Shown here: positions 24,054-38,705 of the stretch, one piece after another
Layout of the letters: the number at the start of each line of letters is the position of its first letter
Position numbering within the stretch: position 1 is the first letter of the stretch
Notes under the pieces: generated by a model
Databases searched by the model: none
Seen by the model: only the letters and a program-made list of their open reading frames with translations
Told to the model about the DNA's origin: nothing
Program-made: the position numbers and the translations under genes
Source of the DNA: Paragordius varius
Lineage: Eukaryota; Nematomorpha
Direction of reading: 5' to 3'
Length of the DNA: 64,000 nucleotides
Assembly (NCBI GenBank): GCA_964247055.1
Contig: OZ176057.1
Location: forward strand, 4,154,001 to 4,218,000

Positions 24054-24339
24054 TACAGTAAATCGAAACTATACGGACCAAATGAAAAAATATAAAGACC
24101 ATTTTTTTTCCAAAAGACAACCATACTTTTGACCCTAATCGATAAAAATTATTTAATTACAATCATAAAATAATTAATTGATTGTGTTACCAATTTACAT
24201 TCTATATTATATTTTGTAGCTTAAAACAATGAGTTATATATTAAGAAAATCAAGATAAAAAAGTATGGTTTATCTTTTAGAAAAAATATTTGTTTTTATA
24301 TTTTCACGTTTTCTCCGTATAATTTCAATTTTTACTGTA
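24054..24339. mobile_element. Tc1/mariner-like MITE inserted in the inverted-repeat element, unit 2
   Basis: TA-flanked, with ends TACAGTAAATCGAAACTATACGG and, inverted, CAATTTTTACTGTA. Long internal inverted symmetry is visible (AAAAGACAACCATAC against GTATGGTTTATCTTTTAG). It is absent from the unit 1 element, so it inserted after units diverged, and its identical twin at 42765 was copied later. Confidence 0.65.
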
Positions 24340-25435
24340 TATTCTTCGTTTTTTTAGGAAATACTTAAGGCAATGACTAGATGTTTTTCGTACGTTAACG
24401 ATAGAATCGCCTTGAAAGATATGCGCATTATAGCAAATGAACCTAATTTACACGGGATACGACGTGGCTAATCAAAAGATGTGAGTGATTGGCACGTTCA
24501 TTTAGATAATTTATCCATTATTCCCTATGGGTTTACATATTTCTTTAAAAATGTTTCAAATAAATAAGGAACTTTCAATTTTTAAACGGATGGGCTGAAA
24601 ATGGCTAACTTAATAATATTTCTGGTTTTAGGAGCAGTTATAAATAACAATTTATTTGATGGGCCCACACGTTTTCAAGAATATAACATCAGGCCAACAT
24701 TTGACATTAAACCCATAGATATTATTTGGTAAAAATATAATACAAAAAAACTTAATTTGAGAATAAGGATATTTTATATTATCTGGGTCCATCACCCCTT
24801 CACTACCACATGGAAAGTGAATTATTATGCACCACACTAAAAATTATATTTTTTACTTATGATGCTTTTTAAGAGGATGGGGTGAAATTGACTTAAAAAC
24901 TACGATATATGGAAATCTAACAAAAGGTCCGAACCACCGTCTGTCTTCATAAATGAACTTTTCATTGTTTCCGATATTGCTTCCAAGACACAATCATTAG
25001 GCCCCTTTTTTGAAAAAAACCCTATTTTAACACGGAAGGGGCTTAAAATAGGGGCTAATAACTCCAATAAATAGCGCATTACAGTATAAGATTATTGAAT
25101 TTAAAATATGCTTTAAAAAATTTATTTGCTTCCATCATTTAAAATTATTATTATATATGCATCAAATAAAAAAATACAGACAATCTTGATAAACATAAGC
25201 AAAATTTTAAAAAATGATTTTAATAAAATTATATCTTATGAGCTACCTGCTAAAGTTATAACATCCTGTTCAATTTTTAAAACTTGTTTCCGGTTTCAAC
25301 TTTATCGCACGGTTCTATTTTTCCCACGTCTAATATTTTATGTGTAACATATTTTAGTGATTTTAACATAAGCCAAATATTTTTGATTTACCAAGAGCCC
25401 AATAAATAAGTTTTACAATAACCATTAATCATTAC

Positions 25436-25961
25436 ACCATTTGTCAAAAATCCTTGAAAACTTCATGATGAGTCTTGATAATTTTAAAGTGCCCTAAACG
25501 CTTCTAGTTTTGAGCACTTGAATTCTTTTCGGACATTTTAATTGGACATTGAACACTTTAAATTGGTAAACGCTTAAAGTTGGTCCTTAAATATTTTTAA
25601 GTTAGCGCCTCCATGATTTTTGCATATATTTTTTTATTTTTTAAATTAATATTATAAAAAAACAAAGTTTAGGTTTCAAACTTATTTTTGTGCCATTCAA
25701 TAATATTGAAAACTTATTGATAGTTTTAAAAGAATGCAATTATAACCTAAAAACCTAATTGTTCTTTGATTACCTTAAAACCCTCAGTACAATTAAAATT
25801 TTTGAACAGTTTAGGTTATAAAAGATATTTATATAGTTTGATTGATAAGAATTATATGCAAAATAAAAATGTTAAAAACACAATTGTGTAAGGATCAACT
25901 TGAAGTGTTTATAGATTCTCGAGGACGAAGAAGTTTTAAAGGCTTTTGAAGTGCAAATGGT
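25436..25961. mobile_element. AGTGTCC-family MITE, unit 2
   Basis: Counterpart of 6575-7017, with ACCATTTGTC at the left and GAAGTGCAAATGGT at the right. Internal repeats such as GAACACTTTAAATTGG are visible. Confidence 0.55.
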
Positions 25962-27233
25962 ATATAAACATTTGGACGGATTATGAAACCATAGATTTAT
26001 AAGGTTAATTCTAGTTGATAGGTTAAATTACCATTTTTTTATTTTAATATATTTGTACATAATTTTGGTTATTACATCATTAAAAATAAAGTGCTATTTT
26101 CCTTAAAGGTAGTTTATAAGATTTGGCTTATTCTTCGTTTGTGGATTCAAGTTAGAAACTACGCTTCATGCACAGAATTAAACATTATTTCGAAATTTAG
26201 TTTACCATGGGCATAAACCAGCTTCGGGAATAATAAAATCCATAGATAGATTAAAATTGAACAGGTATTAATAATAAGATTCTGTTGGGATAAGCGAGCC
26301 ATTTTATCAAAATTACATTATAAAGTAAAAAAATAAGTTACCAAATAAAATAATTATATATATATAATATATATATATATATAATTATATTAATTTATTG
26401 ATTGTGTTAAATAACTTTGAAATAAATATTGTTTATATTCTTCACTCGGGACTTTTATTACTTCAAAGTTAAGCTTTTGCGACACATTACATCCTATTTT
26501 GTGATTGATTAAATTATTTAAAAATAATATGTAGTGTTATGTGTAAAATAACATGGTAAAATGGATTACCTTGATTATATGTGTTGTCGAAATATAAAAA
26601 TATTTATCAAAATGAATTTGCAAAGGTCACATAGAAATGACTCAAAAATGACATTATTACAAAAAAAAACAGACTAATACGGCACCAATAAAATCGATCA
26701 TTTAGAGTGAAAACTTTTGTTTTAAAAAACTAACTACTATAAACACAATACATCATTTATGTTCGGTTAATAATGACCTTCTAAATCATTATTCATAGGT
26801 ATTATAAATATTGATTATGTGGAAAAAATTGTTTTTATATTATATTTAAATATTCCTTGTAAAATTTTGGTCATGATTGTTATAGCTTCAACAAAATTTT
26901 CAAATTAACATTGAATCACGTCCTTCGTTAGTTTTAACATTAAATAAAATATGACAAAAATGTGAAAATAAAATTTAGGGATTGGGTTTCTGATCCTTGA
27001 TAGTTTGGGTTACTAGTTCAATTATTATTTATTTTTTAAATGATAAATTGGCACATTAATTTGATTTTCCGTTTTATATTTAACAACGTTTCTTTATGCC
27101 ATCTATGTAGTGTATGGTATATATCAAGCTAGACTCTAAACACTTTTATGTGAGGGCACAGTTCAAATCATAAAACTATGAATTTTTTGCATCACTGTCA
27201 GACCTCAAGGGGATGCTGTAATAAACTTTCATA

Positions 27234-28569
27234 ATTTATATGTTAAGGATCCAAATGTTTTGCAAGACTTGGAGTTGTGATATGCTTACGATTGAAATTA
27301 TAAATTATATCGATAAATCAAAACAAAAATAGATGATTCTCGATACTTGCCTATATTTTTTTAACTTGTTTGTCCTAATTAAACATAATGGGGTAGTTTT
27401 TATTCTTAAACTTTTTATAAAACTGTTTTAAAGTTATTTTAGTTAAAATTTAATTATCAAACATTGTTCTCATGTATTATAAAAACTTTTATTTTTTACA
27501 GCTTTATAATTTTAGGCCTTAAATTGGGACAGCTCCTGAACATGATTGGAACGAACAGCTGATATTTAAAATCAAAATATATAGTTTTTGCTGGTAAAAT
27601 GCAGCCTCAAAGGGTTTTAAGACAATTATTTACAAAACCATAATATACATTTATTTCCCTGTTGTATTAACGATTAAAAAATAAAAATAGATATAGTGGC
27701 GTTCATAAAAAAAAATCTGTAATGCGCTAAAGGCAAAGAAGTATCCCAAAGACTTTTTAAGATATTCAAGTTTAAAATCGCTCTGGGATATAAATCTAAA
27801 ATCATGATTGTTAATAACATAAAATGGCTAAAATTTTAAATATATTCGTAATAATAGAAAAAATATTTCCAAAATAAATTTTTACCGATTTTGATTTATT
27901 TTAAAATACTTAGGTTTCATTAACCAATTCATAGGTATAATAATTACTCGTAATTTCAGTAAATGCACCCTTTGATAAATTAAAACAAAATTTAAGAAAA
28001 TAATACTTTATCACACTTTGTTTTAATAATTTCAACATGGTAATTTGCAGATCAAAAATTTTTTTGATTTCAATACTAATAACTCTTCAAAAAATAATGG
28101 CAAAACCCCTGATCAGCTGTTTTTTTATGTGTGTTCGTCATTTTGATTTAAAGTTCACTGAACGATTTATAGTGGCCTAATTCTAGTCATAACTTCAATA
28201 TATTTATTAAATTATATAATGAAAACTTGTTTGTATTTATGATCATAATGATTTATCTAGTAAGGTCGTAGGTTAAGCCAATTATTATTGGAAAAAATAA
28301 TTAAGGATGACCCGTCGTTAACGATTATTAATTACAATTATTTTAGGTAAAAATGGTTGAAAGCCAATTCTAGTAATTGTTAATACTTAACCGAAATAAT
28401 TTGATATAATTAATTTTAACCTGTTTTTAGGATCGAATAGCTATTGTTATAAAACCGCACTCTTGCCATTAGCCATTTTTTATAAACTCAAGGATTATTT
28501 GGATTGAACAATGTTATAATTGCATTTTAATTGGAGTTTACAGCGTGTATAGAAGTTATTTGATTTTAG
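27234..28569. other. Non-coding stretch upstream of the TSP1 gene, unit 2
   Basis: Counterpart of 8332-9678, with no conserved open frame. A short open stretch after TTTTTTACAG at about 27500 is closed by a stop in unit 1. Confidence 0.5.
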
Positions 28570-31500
28570 ATAATAATTCCAATTCCATCACTTCTAATTG
28601 GTTCCAAGCCATAGCCGGACGCCTTATTGCTAAGTTGACCAGATTGAAAGACTCAAATTTAACAAACTTTAACTTAAATAATAGGTATATACCCCAATAA
28701 TTGACACTTTTACATAACACATTTTTTTAAACGATATGAGAAATTAATTTTGAAAAGTTGTGCATTGTAAATGTTATCCCAAATTGGATTTATTAAATTT
28801 TAGAATATTTCGGTTTTGATTCTATTAAATTTAATTATATATTATATAGTTTACTGCAACCACACGTTCTTAACACTAAAATCTTCAACTTCGAGCACAA
28901 AATTATACAATACTCAAAGTTTATACCTGAATTTGCCAGACAAAACTTAAACGCAACCAAAAGCCTTCTTGAATCTACAACACTAGATGAGAATTCTATT
29001 CCTATGTACAATGCATTGACGATAATTAAAAATTTGACACAGTCTAATTCCAGCAAACATGAAATGAATTTCGGATTTAAAGATATGGCTGAAAGAATAA
29101 CATTGGAAGAAAGTTCAGTTTTGCCGCTCACAAATTTGGATAACACATTTCATTTTGAAAATAAGGAACTCATTGACACAAATATGAATAAATTAAATTT
29201 CTATACGTTTGAAACCAACAACCAAACAGAATATATCGTTATATCAAACCAAAATATAAGTTTGAGCACCAATTTTGGCACGCAAAATAATTTAATAAAC
29301 GCAGAACGGAGGTCAACAACCAAAACACCACAAACAGGAAATCTAACTCAGGACATGATTTTTTTGGAAAGCCTTTAAAAATACTTCTAATGTTAGTCAG
29401 TCATCTGATAAACTTAATCAAAATTTTAAATATACTACCCCATTCTATTCGATTCCTGTAAATCATGGTAACATTGCAACAAATACACTAAAATTATTGT
29501 TAAATCTCAAACCGTCAAAAACAATAAGAATGGTTACCATTTTTAATTTAATCAATAATTTTACAACACCTTTACCACAAACTAAAAGCGCTGTTGGGCA
29601 CAGTTATAATTCTCCAAAAAATATTTTAAGCAATCACTTATACAAAACGGAAGATTTCAATATCTTGTTTGGGGGCGAAAGCAAACTTGAAAAACCCGAT
29701 TTTTATAAAAATCAAGCCTTTACCATGACCACACCTCCGAATATACCGTTAGAGGAAATCGTTAAAATTAAGCACAAATCCCACAAGCATGGCGGTTCAG
29801 GATCTGACTTTTCTTACACAAGAGATTTAAATAATAAGTTTGTTATGAAACTTTATATAATACAGAGCTTGACCATGATAGATTATGAAAGTTGAATCAG
29901 GGATAATTAAACCAAATGGTTTCCGGGCCGCATTTTTGTTTCAAAACTGGCGGGCTACATTCCTAAATTATATGGGCAATAATGAACATTTTAATAGATT
30001 TTAGATATTATACTGTAAAAAATTACAAAAACCCTATTTAAAATTTATTTTGAAAAGATTTATTAAAAATAACTTCAAGAAACATCAATTTTTGTACTGT
30101 AAATAGCATATTAAATTATGAGATGATTGCCTATTTTTTCGCGGGCTGCACAATTGGGACAGAAATTTCCCAAAAGTTTCTAGAAAATCTTCAATTGATT
30201 TATCTTAATAAGTCAAGTTTTTTCAAATGACATTTATGACTAGAATAAATAAAACCCGTTCCCATTAGACAAATTATTTTTTAATAAAATAATTATATTA
30301 CATGCAATAAAATATTTTAAACAAAGACCCCAACATTGACAAATTGTGTTTAAATAGGCTCTTGTCCTTGAAAGTAAACAAATATCTACAATGGGATATA
30401 TTATATGGTTTAATTTTATATTGCACCATACCAATAGTTGAAAACATACCTTATATATAAAAACTTCTTATATAAAATAATGGCGCCAACATTAGCTCCT
30501 AGAATTTTAAGAAAGATTAAATTGAACGCAAATATATAAATATCTAAATTTATTAATATACGATTGCTATTGAATTGCACAAACATATTGTTGATTTTTA
30601 CTATAACATACACCTTCTTCGTGAAAACGCCTTAAGCTTGTTTTAAATGCAAGATATCTATCTCGATAAATTTACGAAACCTATTTTTTGTAAGCCTATG
30701 AAAAACCGAAACGGTTTGGATAATATATATATTTATATTAACAAAATTAGCTTTATTAAGCATATAACTTTTAAAAAATTTGACATGATGTGCGCTAATC
30801 TATCAATGTTTGGATTGGTCAATTATAGATTTTCATTTTCTAAAATCAATTTTATCGCAAACTATAATAATTATTTCATTTAAACTTAAATATAATCCCT
30901 AAAAAATATTTCTTAAAAAAAATTAAAAATATCGATTGTATGCACCAAGAGAACATGCAGGCCTCTGAGACGTTCTGTACAGCCAGCGTAAAAATAAAAA
31001 AATACCAAACAAATTTGAAATTATAAAAATTAAGATTAATTCTAAGATAATACAATACATTGTTATAAAAAAGCTTGAATTGTCAGATCCTTATAACTAT
31101 TACTTGGATTTCTCCACCAGTGATCGTTCGGTAAAGAGTTTTTATGCCATAAGACAATAATTAAATTGGACCTCACAGAGTATACTATCGGTTCTTTTGT
31201 TTTTATATTTTTAAATGTGACCTGCAAAGTTTTGTGTAGGGGGCTCTGAATATCCTAATTAATATGCAACTGGTATGCTAAAAAGCTACCATTGACCTAT
31301 GATTATACCTGACAGTTTTCTTTTAAGGTAATAATCCAACTAAACGGATAATTTATTTCATATTAATTTAAATTTTGTAGATTTGATTTATTGGACCCGA
31401 ACAATCCGGATGATATGAAACGATACATGCTTTCAGCTTTTGACAAAAATCATAATATTTATAAAGAAATGGGTTTGACCCCCTATAAAAATACATTCAA

Positions 31501-31915
31501 AGATCAAAATAGGGATAAGTCAATGGTCGTGGTAAATGAACAAATTCATCAACATGATGGTTTTCATGCCAATCTGTCAAATGGCCATTTACCCTCTATA
31601 AGTATATTTTAAAATGTTGTGCATAAAACCCCTTATTTGAGATAATTTTTTTTGAAAATGCGTTTTCTCTTATTCACAAAAAAAGCATGGTCGGAATGGG
31701 GTGAATGGAGCCCTTGTAGTGTAGGATGTGGGAAAGGTTATCAAATGCGACAAAAACATTGCCAAGGACCTGCTCAGAGCTGTGGGGGACCCTTGCTTGA
31801 TATTCGAATTTGCGAAGTTTTAGCTGAAACTGGGAAACCAAATCTTACCACCACCATCCATGACAACATACAAAGAGATGATTCAAGCAAATTTAACGAA
31901 ACTCATTTCTTTTGA
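28570..31915 (+). pseudogene. TSP1-domain gene, unit 2: frameshifted in exon 2
   Basis: Exon equivalents are 28570-28684, 28850-29837, 31381-31601 and 31686-31915. Exons 1, 3 and 4 are open and keep their splice sites. Exon 2 is 988 nt rather than 999: a 12-nt in-frame deletion near 29275, plus a one-base insertion in a T-run near 29360 that shifts the frame until the exon end. The donor of exon 2 has changed its last exonic base (AATAA|GTTTGT). The TSP1 exon is close to the other copies (CSVGCGKG instead of CSVECGKG) and ends HFF. As written it cannot make the full protein, unless the T-run is an assembly error, which is possible in a homopolymer. Confidence 0.75.
29916..30030. repeat. Single 129-bp repeat unit, unit 2
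   Basis: One copy of the unit found twice in unit 1 and three times in unit 3 (ATGGTTTCCGGGCCGCATTT ... GGCGGGCTACATTCC). Confidence 0.75.
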
Positions 31916-32166
31916 ACAAGAAAATAAATTTGAATTAAGTTGATATTATTTCACTTACAAACAAGCTTATTCCTTTTTAAAATATAAAAAATAATACATT
32001 AATCGAAAACCATGACCGTATCTAAACTATTGAAAAATGTATTTATTAAATATGTTAAATAAATTTCCATGATGAAAGAGGAAGCATACTGTTTTGATAA
32101 CATAGGGTTTAATATACCGGAAAAAATGTGTTATACAAAAGTAATTACTCTCTCGTTTATACAATG

Positions 32167-34093
32167 TTAATTTTGTCTATGAAGAAAATTTTGTATATCA
32201 TCCCGAGTTACCAGGACTTTGTTCAATGAATTAATATGGTATTTTTTGCTTTTGCCATCTTTATCATTATTGCTGCTGCTGAATAAATTTGGATTTTTAT
32301 CGACACATTTCCACGATAAAGATTTTGCATTGAAATGTCGACAAAATTTGTCCAAATTTTCCGTTTGCATAGCATTAATATTATTATGGTTAAAATTTAT
32401 ACCACAGTTATTATCGTGGGATATCGTCCCCGTGGAATCTAAAGGATCAAAAGGAATAATAATATTATTACAATTATTTGTGATAGTAGAAATTCGAAAC
32501 TATTCGTAATAACTTTTATTCAATTTATTTAACATGGTAAAAGTTTATTTTAGGAATATGTATTGCACTATAAAAAAAGTATCTTATAGTATGAGAAATT
32601 ATCAAAAACAATAATAAACTATATTTTTTTATAAATATCGTTGGGATTTAAAAATTAAAAAGTTTAACATGTTTTACCTACCATTTTGATCGGAACCATC
32701 TATTTTTTTATGATTCCAAGTATGTGGTCCTTGAGGCAAAAGACTTAATGATAAGGAGCCAAGCACATTCTTACAAGCATTGGCATCATTTATTTCGTTA
32801 TTTAATTGGGTCCCCGTAAAATGTTGATGGGCTAACATATTATGAGTTATTTGTCCTACCTTACGATTTATATCGCTCCAACATGATGTTTCTGCTGGAT
32901 GATATGATTGATTTCGGGGTGATGGATTATTCGCAATGTAAATATCCAAATTAATGGTATGAGTGTTTGGGGCGTAGATGTCACGTGAAATTCTTAAAAA
33001 ATTTGGCTTTAATTCATTGTAACGTAAAGGATCTTCAAAGGATTGTACTAAAGATTTTTTTGCGGGCCGGGGTTGGATACCAATTTAGAGTCTAAATTAA
33101 TCTTAGGAAGTTGTTTAAATGAATCCTTGGCAAAATTATCTCTAATATTGCCAACTTGGGAATTTTCATTGGTTGAAGAGGAGGGAATGTAAAATGTTGA
33201 TCGAGAAAGTTTTTTCAAATCTAAAAAATTACAGCAAAATATTATAAAAAAATTGTGTACAATTAATGTAATTTAAGTATCATTTTTATTTTGTGGTCAT
33301 CAGTTTTACAGATTAACTTTAATATTTTAGATGTATTATTTGATATTGATTGATCATTAATTTAAATAAGAGGGAGAAACCAAAATATGAAGGTTTTATG
33401 TTAATGCAAATATATTAAATAATATAATAAGCGTAAATTAAGGTATTTTATACCAAAATGCGGAAAACATTTTGACAAAAGGCATTCATAAAATGCCCGT
33501 CCAATTCCAATTTTTTTGAACAAACCAAAGCATTTTAAAAAACAAAATTAGGGCAAAAAAATAACCAGCATTGTTTAACTGATATGAGGAGCATTTTGAT
33601 GGAAAAAGTCTCGTGAGATGTAAATAATTGCAGGCATCAGAAAACGTTTTAGATCTCATGGGTGGTAATATTTGTGGTGTAGCTTCAGGTTGTGTTAATT
33701 CTTTTTGTAATAAAGTTACATTATTCATGTTAAGCTCTAAATTATAATCCAAAATTTTGGCTTGAGAACAGGTCGAAACCGTTGAAGAATCGAAAAAACC
33801 TGTACCGTTTTCAGCGCAAATTTTATCCCTAACATTACCCATATACTTTTGAAGCGCATTCTGTTTTCCAGAATTTATGATTGACTCAAAATTGTAATTA
33901 TTTGTTGTTTATTTTATACGTATTTTGACGCATAAAATTGGACCCGATTCCGTATTATGTAAGGTGGTGTTTTGATTTGACAAGTCATAATTTTTGTTTT
34001 TTAAATCCATGGTGGACTTAAAGAAGATATAGTATATCAACATACGCATTTGGATTTTCTCTATAAATTCACTTTCGTTTATCATTTCATGAT
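32167..34093 (-). pseudogene. Orphan 3' exons of the OTUD7-like gene, unit 2
   Basis: Exon equivalents 32167-32438 (exon 8, open), 32682-33220 (exon 7, 539 nt against 540 in unit 3, hence frameshifted near 33055 in a T-run) and 33566-34093 (exon 6, with the same in-frame TAA as unit 1). Splice signals are preserved. The copy ends at the (TA)n tract and lacks all catalytic exons. Between about 33355 and 33730 it matches unit 3 exactly in the lines compared; further left in the transcript (34093 side) it matches unit 1 instead. Confidence 0.85.
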
Positions 34094-34202
34094 CTAAACA
34101 AAATTAAACATGAAAAATATCCAAATTTAAGGTTATATTTAATAATACAAGATAATCTTATGTGAGACGGAAATACACAATTTATAACTGTTAAAAACTT
34201 AC

Positions 34203-34203
<1 letters not shown>

Positions 34204-34246
<43 letters not shown>

Positions 34247-34252
34247 TATATG
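34204..34252. repeat. (TA)n at the duplication junction, unit 2
   Basis: Same junction as 15474-15530: OTUD7-like intron on the left, LINE block on the right. Confidence 0.9.
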
Positions 34253-34254
34253 GC

Positions 34255-37200
34255 CAACAAAGTCCTACACCTCCCCGCGGTCTTGGCTGGGGCATGAAAA
34301 GGCTCTAACGGCAAAGGCCAGTTTTCTAATGATCTATCATAAGTTATACACAAGGGCATGTTTTACGTAAAAAATTGCCTTAATAAAATTGAAGTATTAA
34401 AATGTTAAATATTAAAACCATACCACCATCTCAAATAACAATAATAATCCAACTTATAATTATTTTGATAATATATCCTATTTACATTTTTATACACTTT
34501 ATATTTTTTGATATATACTTTGAATAATAATAATAACATACCAAAATAACTATGGATAAAATAAATGGTACCCTCAATAATAATAATAAAACAGTTCTGA
34601 AATTTGCCACATGTAATAAGGGTAAACAATATATTTATGATAACAAACATTTTTAGCCAAAACAATATAGATAAATGTTGCATCCATGAGAGGTGAGGGA
34701 TTGTAAAACTTAGACGAATACACATTAGTCTATGAAGGAAATGACAAGGGTCAAGGTGGTGTTGCAATTTTTATAAAATACTATCGTGATAACATAATTG
34801 ATGTAATAAGACATAATCCAAAAATGATTCAAATAAAAATTTTGAGATAATGTATACGCACTTCAATCTGGCCTAAGCGAAACATGAAAAACGAATATTG
34901 GGACCTCTATGATTTAATGAACAAAACTACTGTTAGCGAACGAACTTTTGTTGGTGGTGCTTTTATTTGCCATATTAGTAATGATAACAATGATTACCAT
35001 GGCGTTCATGGAGGAAATGGTGGAACTGATAAGATGGGTCAGAGTTTACTAGAATTTGGTAATGCAACTCAACTTATAGTTTCAAATACCCATTAAAAAC
35101 CAATCAGCATATAACATATAATTCTGGTAACCACTCATCTATAGACTTCATATTACCTCCCAAAAATATTATGAAACATCTAACAAACATAAAAACTTAC
35201 TATCAATCCTCTTACCAACACAAGCTAACAAGATCATTTATAATTATTGAGAAAATCAATAAGACCGTATTTCAACCACAAAAAATAAATATAGCAAAAT
35301 TAAAGCATCCAAAATTATTATCCGAATATACTCAAAACATAGATTAAAATCTACCGGAACAAAACAATGTCGAAATTTTATGGTAAAATTTTATATCCAA
35401 AATTCTTACATCTGCTAAAAACCAGTGCGGTTTTACTAAACATATGAGACAACGGAAAAGTTGGTGGTGGAAAAAAGATAAACCATTAATGCGGGAATGC
35501 GAAGCCTATAATAAATGAAAATTTTCAAAAAGTAATGATGATAAAATAGTTAATAATGATAAAAAACGAGATGTTCAAAAGGCCATTCGACGCGCCATTA
35601 ATGAAAAATCTGTTAAAATTACCGAAATAGAAAAAGACTTTAAAAACCAAACGATCTTTAATAGACTTAAAAACCCTAACAATAGTAAAAAAGATGTGAA
35701 ACCATAAAATGTATTAAAGATGATGATGATAATATATCAAATCCTTCGAAAGTTCTATAAATTTGGAAAACGAACTTCGAAAAGCAACTCAACCAAGTAA
35801 TTCCGACCAATCATTTTAGCACGGTTGCACCAGTAGCTGGTTCCATACAAAAAATCACCATAGATGAAGACACAGAAATCAATAAATTAAAAAGCAACAT
35901 CCAGGCCCCAGCCTTTCAGTCGACCTCATGCGACCCATCAAAGATACTGCAGAGTATCTGATTAAATTCTTTAACCAAATAATAATTACAAACCAAACTC
36001 CCAGATATTGGAAGAACATCATTAATTCTCATATATAAAATTAAAGCGATCGACTAAAAACATCCTACAGACCTCTGAACTTAACACACACTTAAATTAT
36101 TCGAAATTATATTAGAAAAGAGGCTGAGAAATCATATAAACATAGATTCAAATCAGTTTCAATTCCGTCCAAACAGTAGCACAATAGATCCCTTGTTTGT
36201 GCTAAGATGCTTACAAGAAAAATATCTGGAATAGAAACAAAAGCTATACCATGTTTATAGATCTGCAACGTGCGTTTGTTCAAATACCATGCTTCACAAT
36301 TCAATGGGCACTGCGTAAAAACGGAATAGAGGAACATACTATACTAATCATATTACTACTTTATAAAAAAACAACAACCAACATTAGAGCCAATATCGGC
36401 AATACAAGCAATTTTCCAACCAACGCTGGACTACATCAAGGTTCAGTCCTAAGCCCCCTTTTCATTGCTATAATGGATGCGGCAACGCAAGACATAAGAA
36501 CCGAGTGCCCTTGGGCAATGTTATTCGCCAACGACCTTGTGATAACGACACGATCTTGGGATCAACTGGTAAATAATACCAAGTGGAAATGCCAGAACAA
36601 TATGGAATGATTATAAACCCGACAAAAACAAAAATAATGATAACGGTTGAAAGTGATACACCCAGATACCCTGCTCCATTTGCAGAATGAATGTAGGTTC
36701 AAATTTCATTAAATGCATATCATGTCAAATGTAACTACACAAAAAGTGCTCTAAAATAAAAGGCAAGTTAACAAATGCAATAAATTTAAATGTTTAAATT
36801 GTTTAGACCCCAGTAATAATAATTTGAATCCATTAAAGTTACCTAACATTGATGGTCATAATATCAAATTGGTAGACTCTTTTGTTTACTTAGGAGATGT
36901 AACATCTCAAGGCAGCCTACAAAAGGATTTTGAAAGAAGAATCCAACAAGCTTGGATATAATATAATCAGTTAAGATATGTATTACAAAACAAAAATATT
37001 AACAATAATAATAAATGGTATTCAAAGCAGGCATAAGACCAGCTCTTACCCATGGTTCCACTTGGGCATGCAAAACTAATCAAACAAAACTCCTAACTAC
37101 TGAGAGCCGAATACTCAGCTGCTTTTGCACATTAGAAATACCAACTTTTTAGTAAAAAATCCGATAAAATCGATTATATCATCCAAACTAAGAGATTGCA

Positions 37201-37300
37201 TCTCTACGGTCATACTCGAAGAAGAGACGCCACATACCTTTTAAAAACTGTTGAAAACATTAATGTTGGTGGCAAAAGAAGAAAGGGGTGACCACTCATT
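34255..37300 (+). mobile_element. Dead LINE, unit 2
   Basis: Copy of the LINE at 15540-18590, with only scattered differences (for example, 7 bases present in unit 1 are missing near 36084). A stretch of endonuclease is open at 34884-35096 here (FVGGAFICHISNDN, NGGTDKMGQSLLEF) but interrupted in unit 1. The reverse transcriptase core at 36251-36610 carries the same FAND in place of FADD. The shared lesions show that the element was dead before the block was copied. Confidence 0.85.
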
Positions 37301-37309
37301 TCTTATAAT

Positions 37310-38705
37310 CTATATATTTATAAAAATGGAAAACGCATGCTTTGTGATCTGTTTCCGGAAAACCGGTAGACCCATTCAATACCAAATGTCGAAAAATAAA
37401 CGTTAATGAATGCAAGGACCATAGCTTCTTCTTATATTGGTCCCCAGTTCGGGCCCACCTCGTGTAAAAAACGGTTTTTTTTTGAAAACATAAGTCCACA
37501 AAAATCGGGTCTATGAGACAATTTTGCGGAAAACGTGTTGGACCATTCGATTTCAAATATTTTATTTCTTTACTTTTTTTCGATTTCGCCGAACATAGTC
37601 GGCTCGCTTTTTTAATCTAGGCCCTCTTTTTACCCGCTCCCACCGTAAAATGCCATTTTTTTCAAAAAAATTGTCCACAAAAATAATTTTGAATCTATTT
37701 TTGGCCCAGGGTATGAGACCGTAAAAATTCAATAAGGACCCAGGGATTCCCTGTTTAAGGGTGAAAATTTTAGTCGTGCGTTTTTTTTAATTGGCTGCTG
37801 GGTAAGGAGATACCCGCTAAAAACTGCGCCATCATTTCGAAATAGCGTGCCTTTGGGGCTGAATTTCAGAAAACCTATCAAGCCATATGAGTTCAATTGG
37901 TTTTTAAAATGTTACCCGCAACAAGGCAAAAATTTAGGTCGTACGGTTTTTTGATTAGCCGTTAATTAAGCCGCCCTGAAGAATGCGCCACCATAGAATG
38001 ATTTTTTAGTTTTGAAGCCATTCTTCCAAAAACTATTAGGAACATAAGGAATCAATCATGATTCCATGTATACTCCGTAAAAAGGCAAAAAATTTTATCG
38101 AGTGTTTTTTGTTTAACCCTGGTTAGGGGGCTACTTGCGTAAAACTGCTTCACCATATCGATACAGCATTCATTTGGAGCCAAATTTCAGAAAACTTATG
38201 AGTCTAATTATGATAATTCCAGATATTTACCCCATATAAAGGCAATAATTTTGCCCAATGCATTTTTTATATCTGCCCCAGTAAGGAGCTAACCGCCAAA
38301 AACTGCGCCACTATATGAAAATTGCCTTGTTTTGGAGCTAATTTACAGAAAATTTATAAAACCATATGAGCTCATTAAAAGCTTGAAATATTACCAGTAA
38401 CTAGTTAATAAAAGTCAAACCTTTTTTATTAGCCGTTAATTTGGAGCCTTTATGTCCTAAAAAGCCATCAATTAACGATTATTTAGTGTTGAGGTTTTTT
38501 TCGAACCCATGAGACGATGGTATCAAAGAGGATTCCAAATATTTGCTTTATAAGGGCAAAGAATTTAACTCATCGCTTTTTCCATATAGGTCTATGGGTA
38601 GGGGTCTACCGGTTCAGAAATGAGACGCCATACAAAAGTGGTTTTGGAGCTAATTTTCAAAAAACTTAAGAAGCCATACGAGTTCAGTTAAACACATTTC
38701 TGGGG
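37310..38705. repeat. Diverged satellite, block I, unit 2
   Basis: Nearly identical copy of 18600-20000, with small length differences (a six-base TCTTCT expansion near 37428, and loss of about 15 bases near 38209). Confidence 0.8.

Larger units (their letters stand above)
23363..27233. mobile_element. Long inverted-repeat element, unit 2
   Basis: Arms are about 23363-23645 and 26978-27233, in inverted orientation (outer ends TTATGAAAGTTTATTACA, inner ends ATCAGGGATCAGAACCCAG). The interior is about 1 kb longer than in unit 1. Part of the excess is the MITE at 24054-24339, which unit 1 lacks. No transposase frame is visible. Confidence 0.6.
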
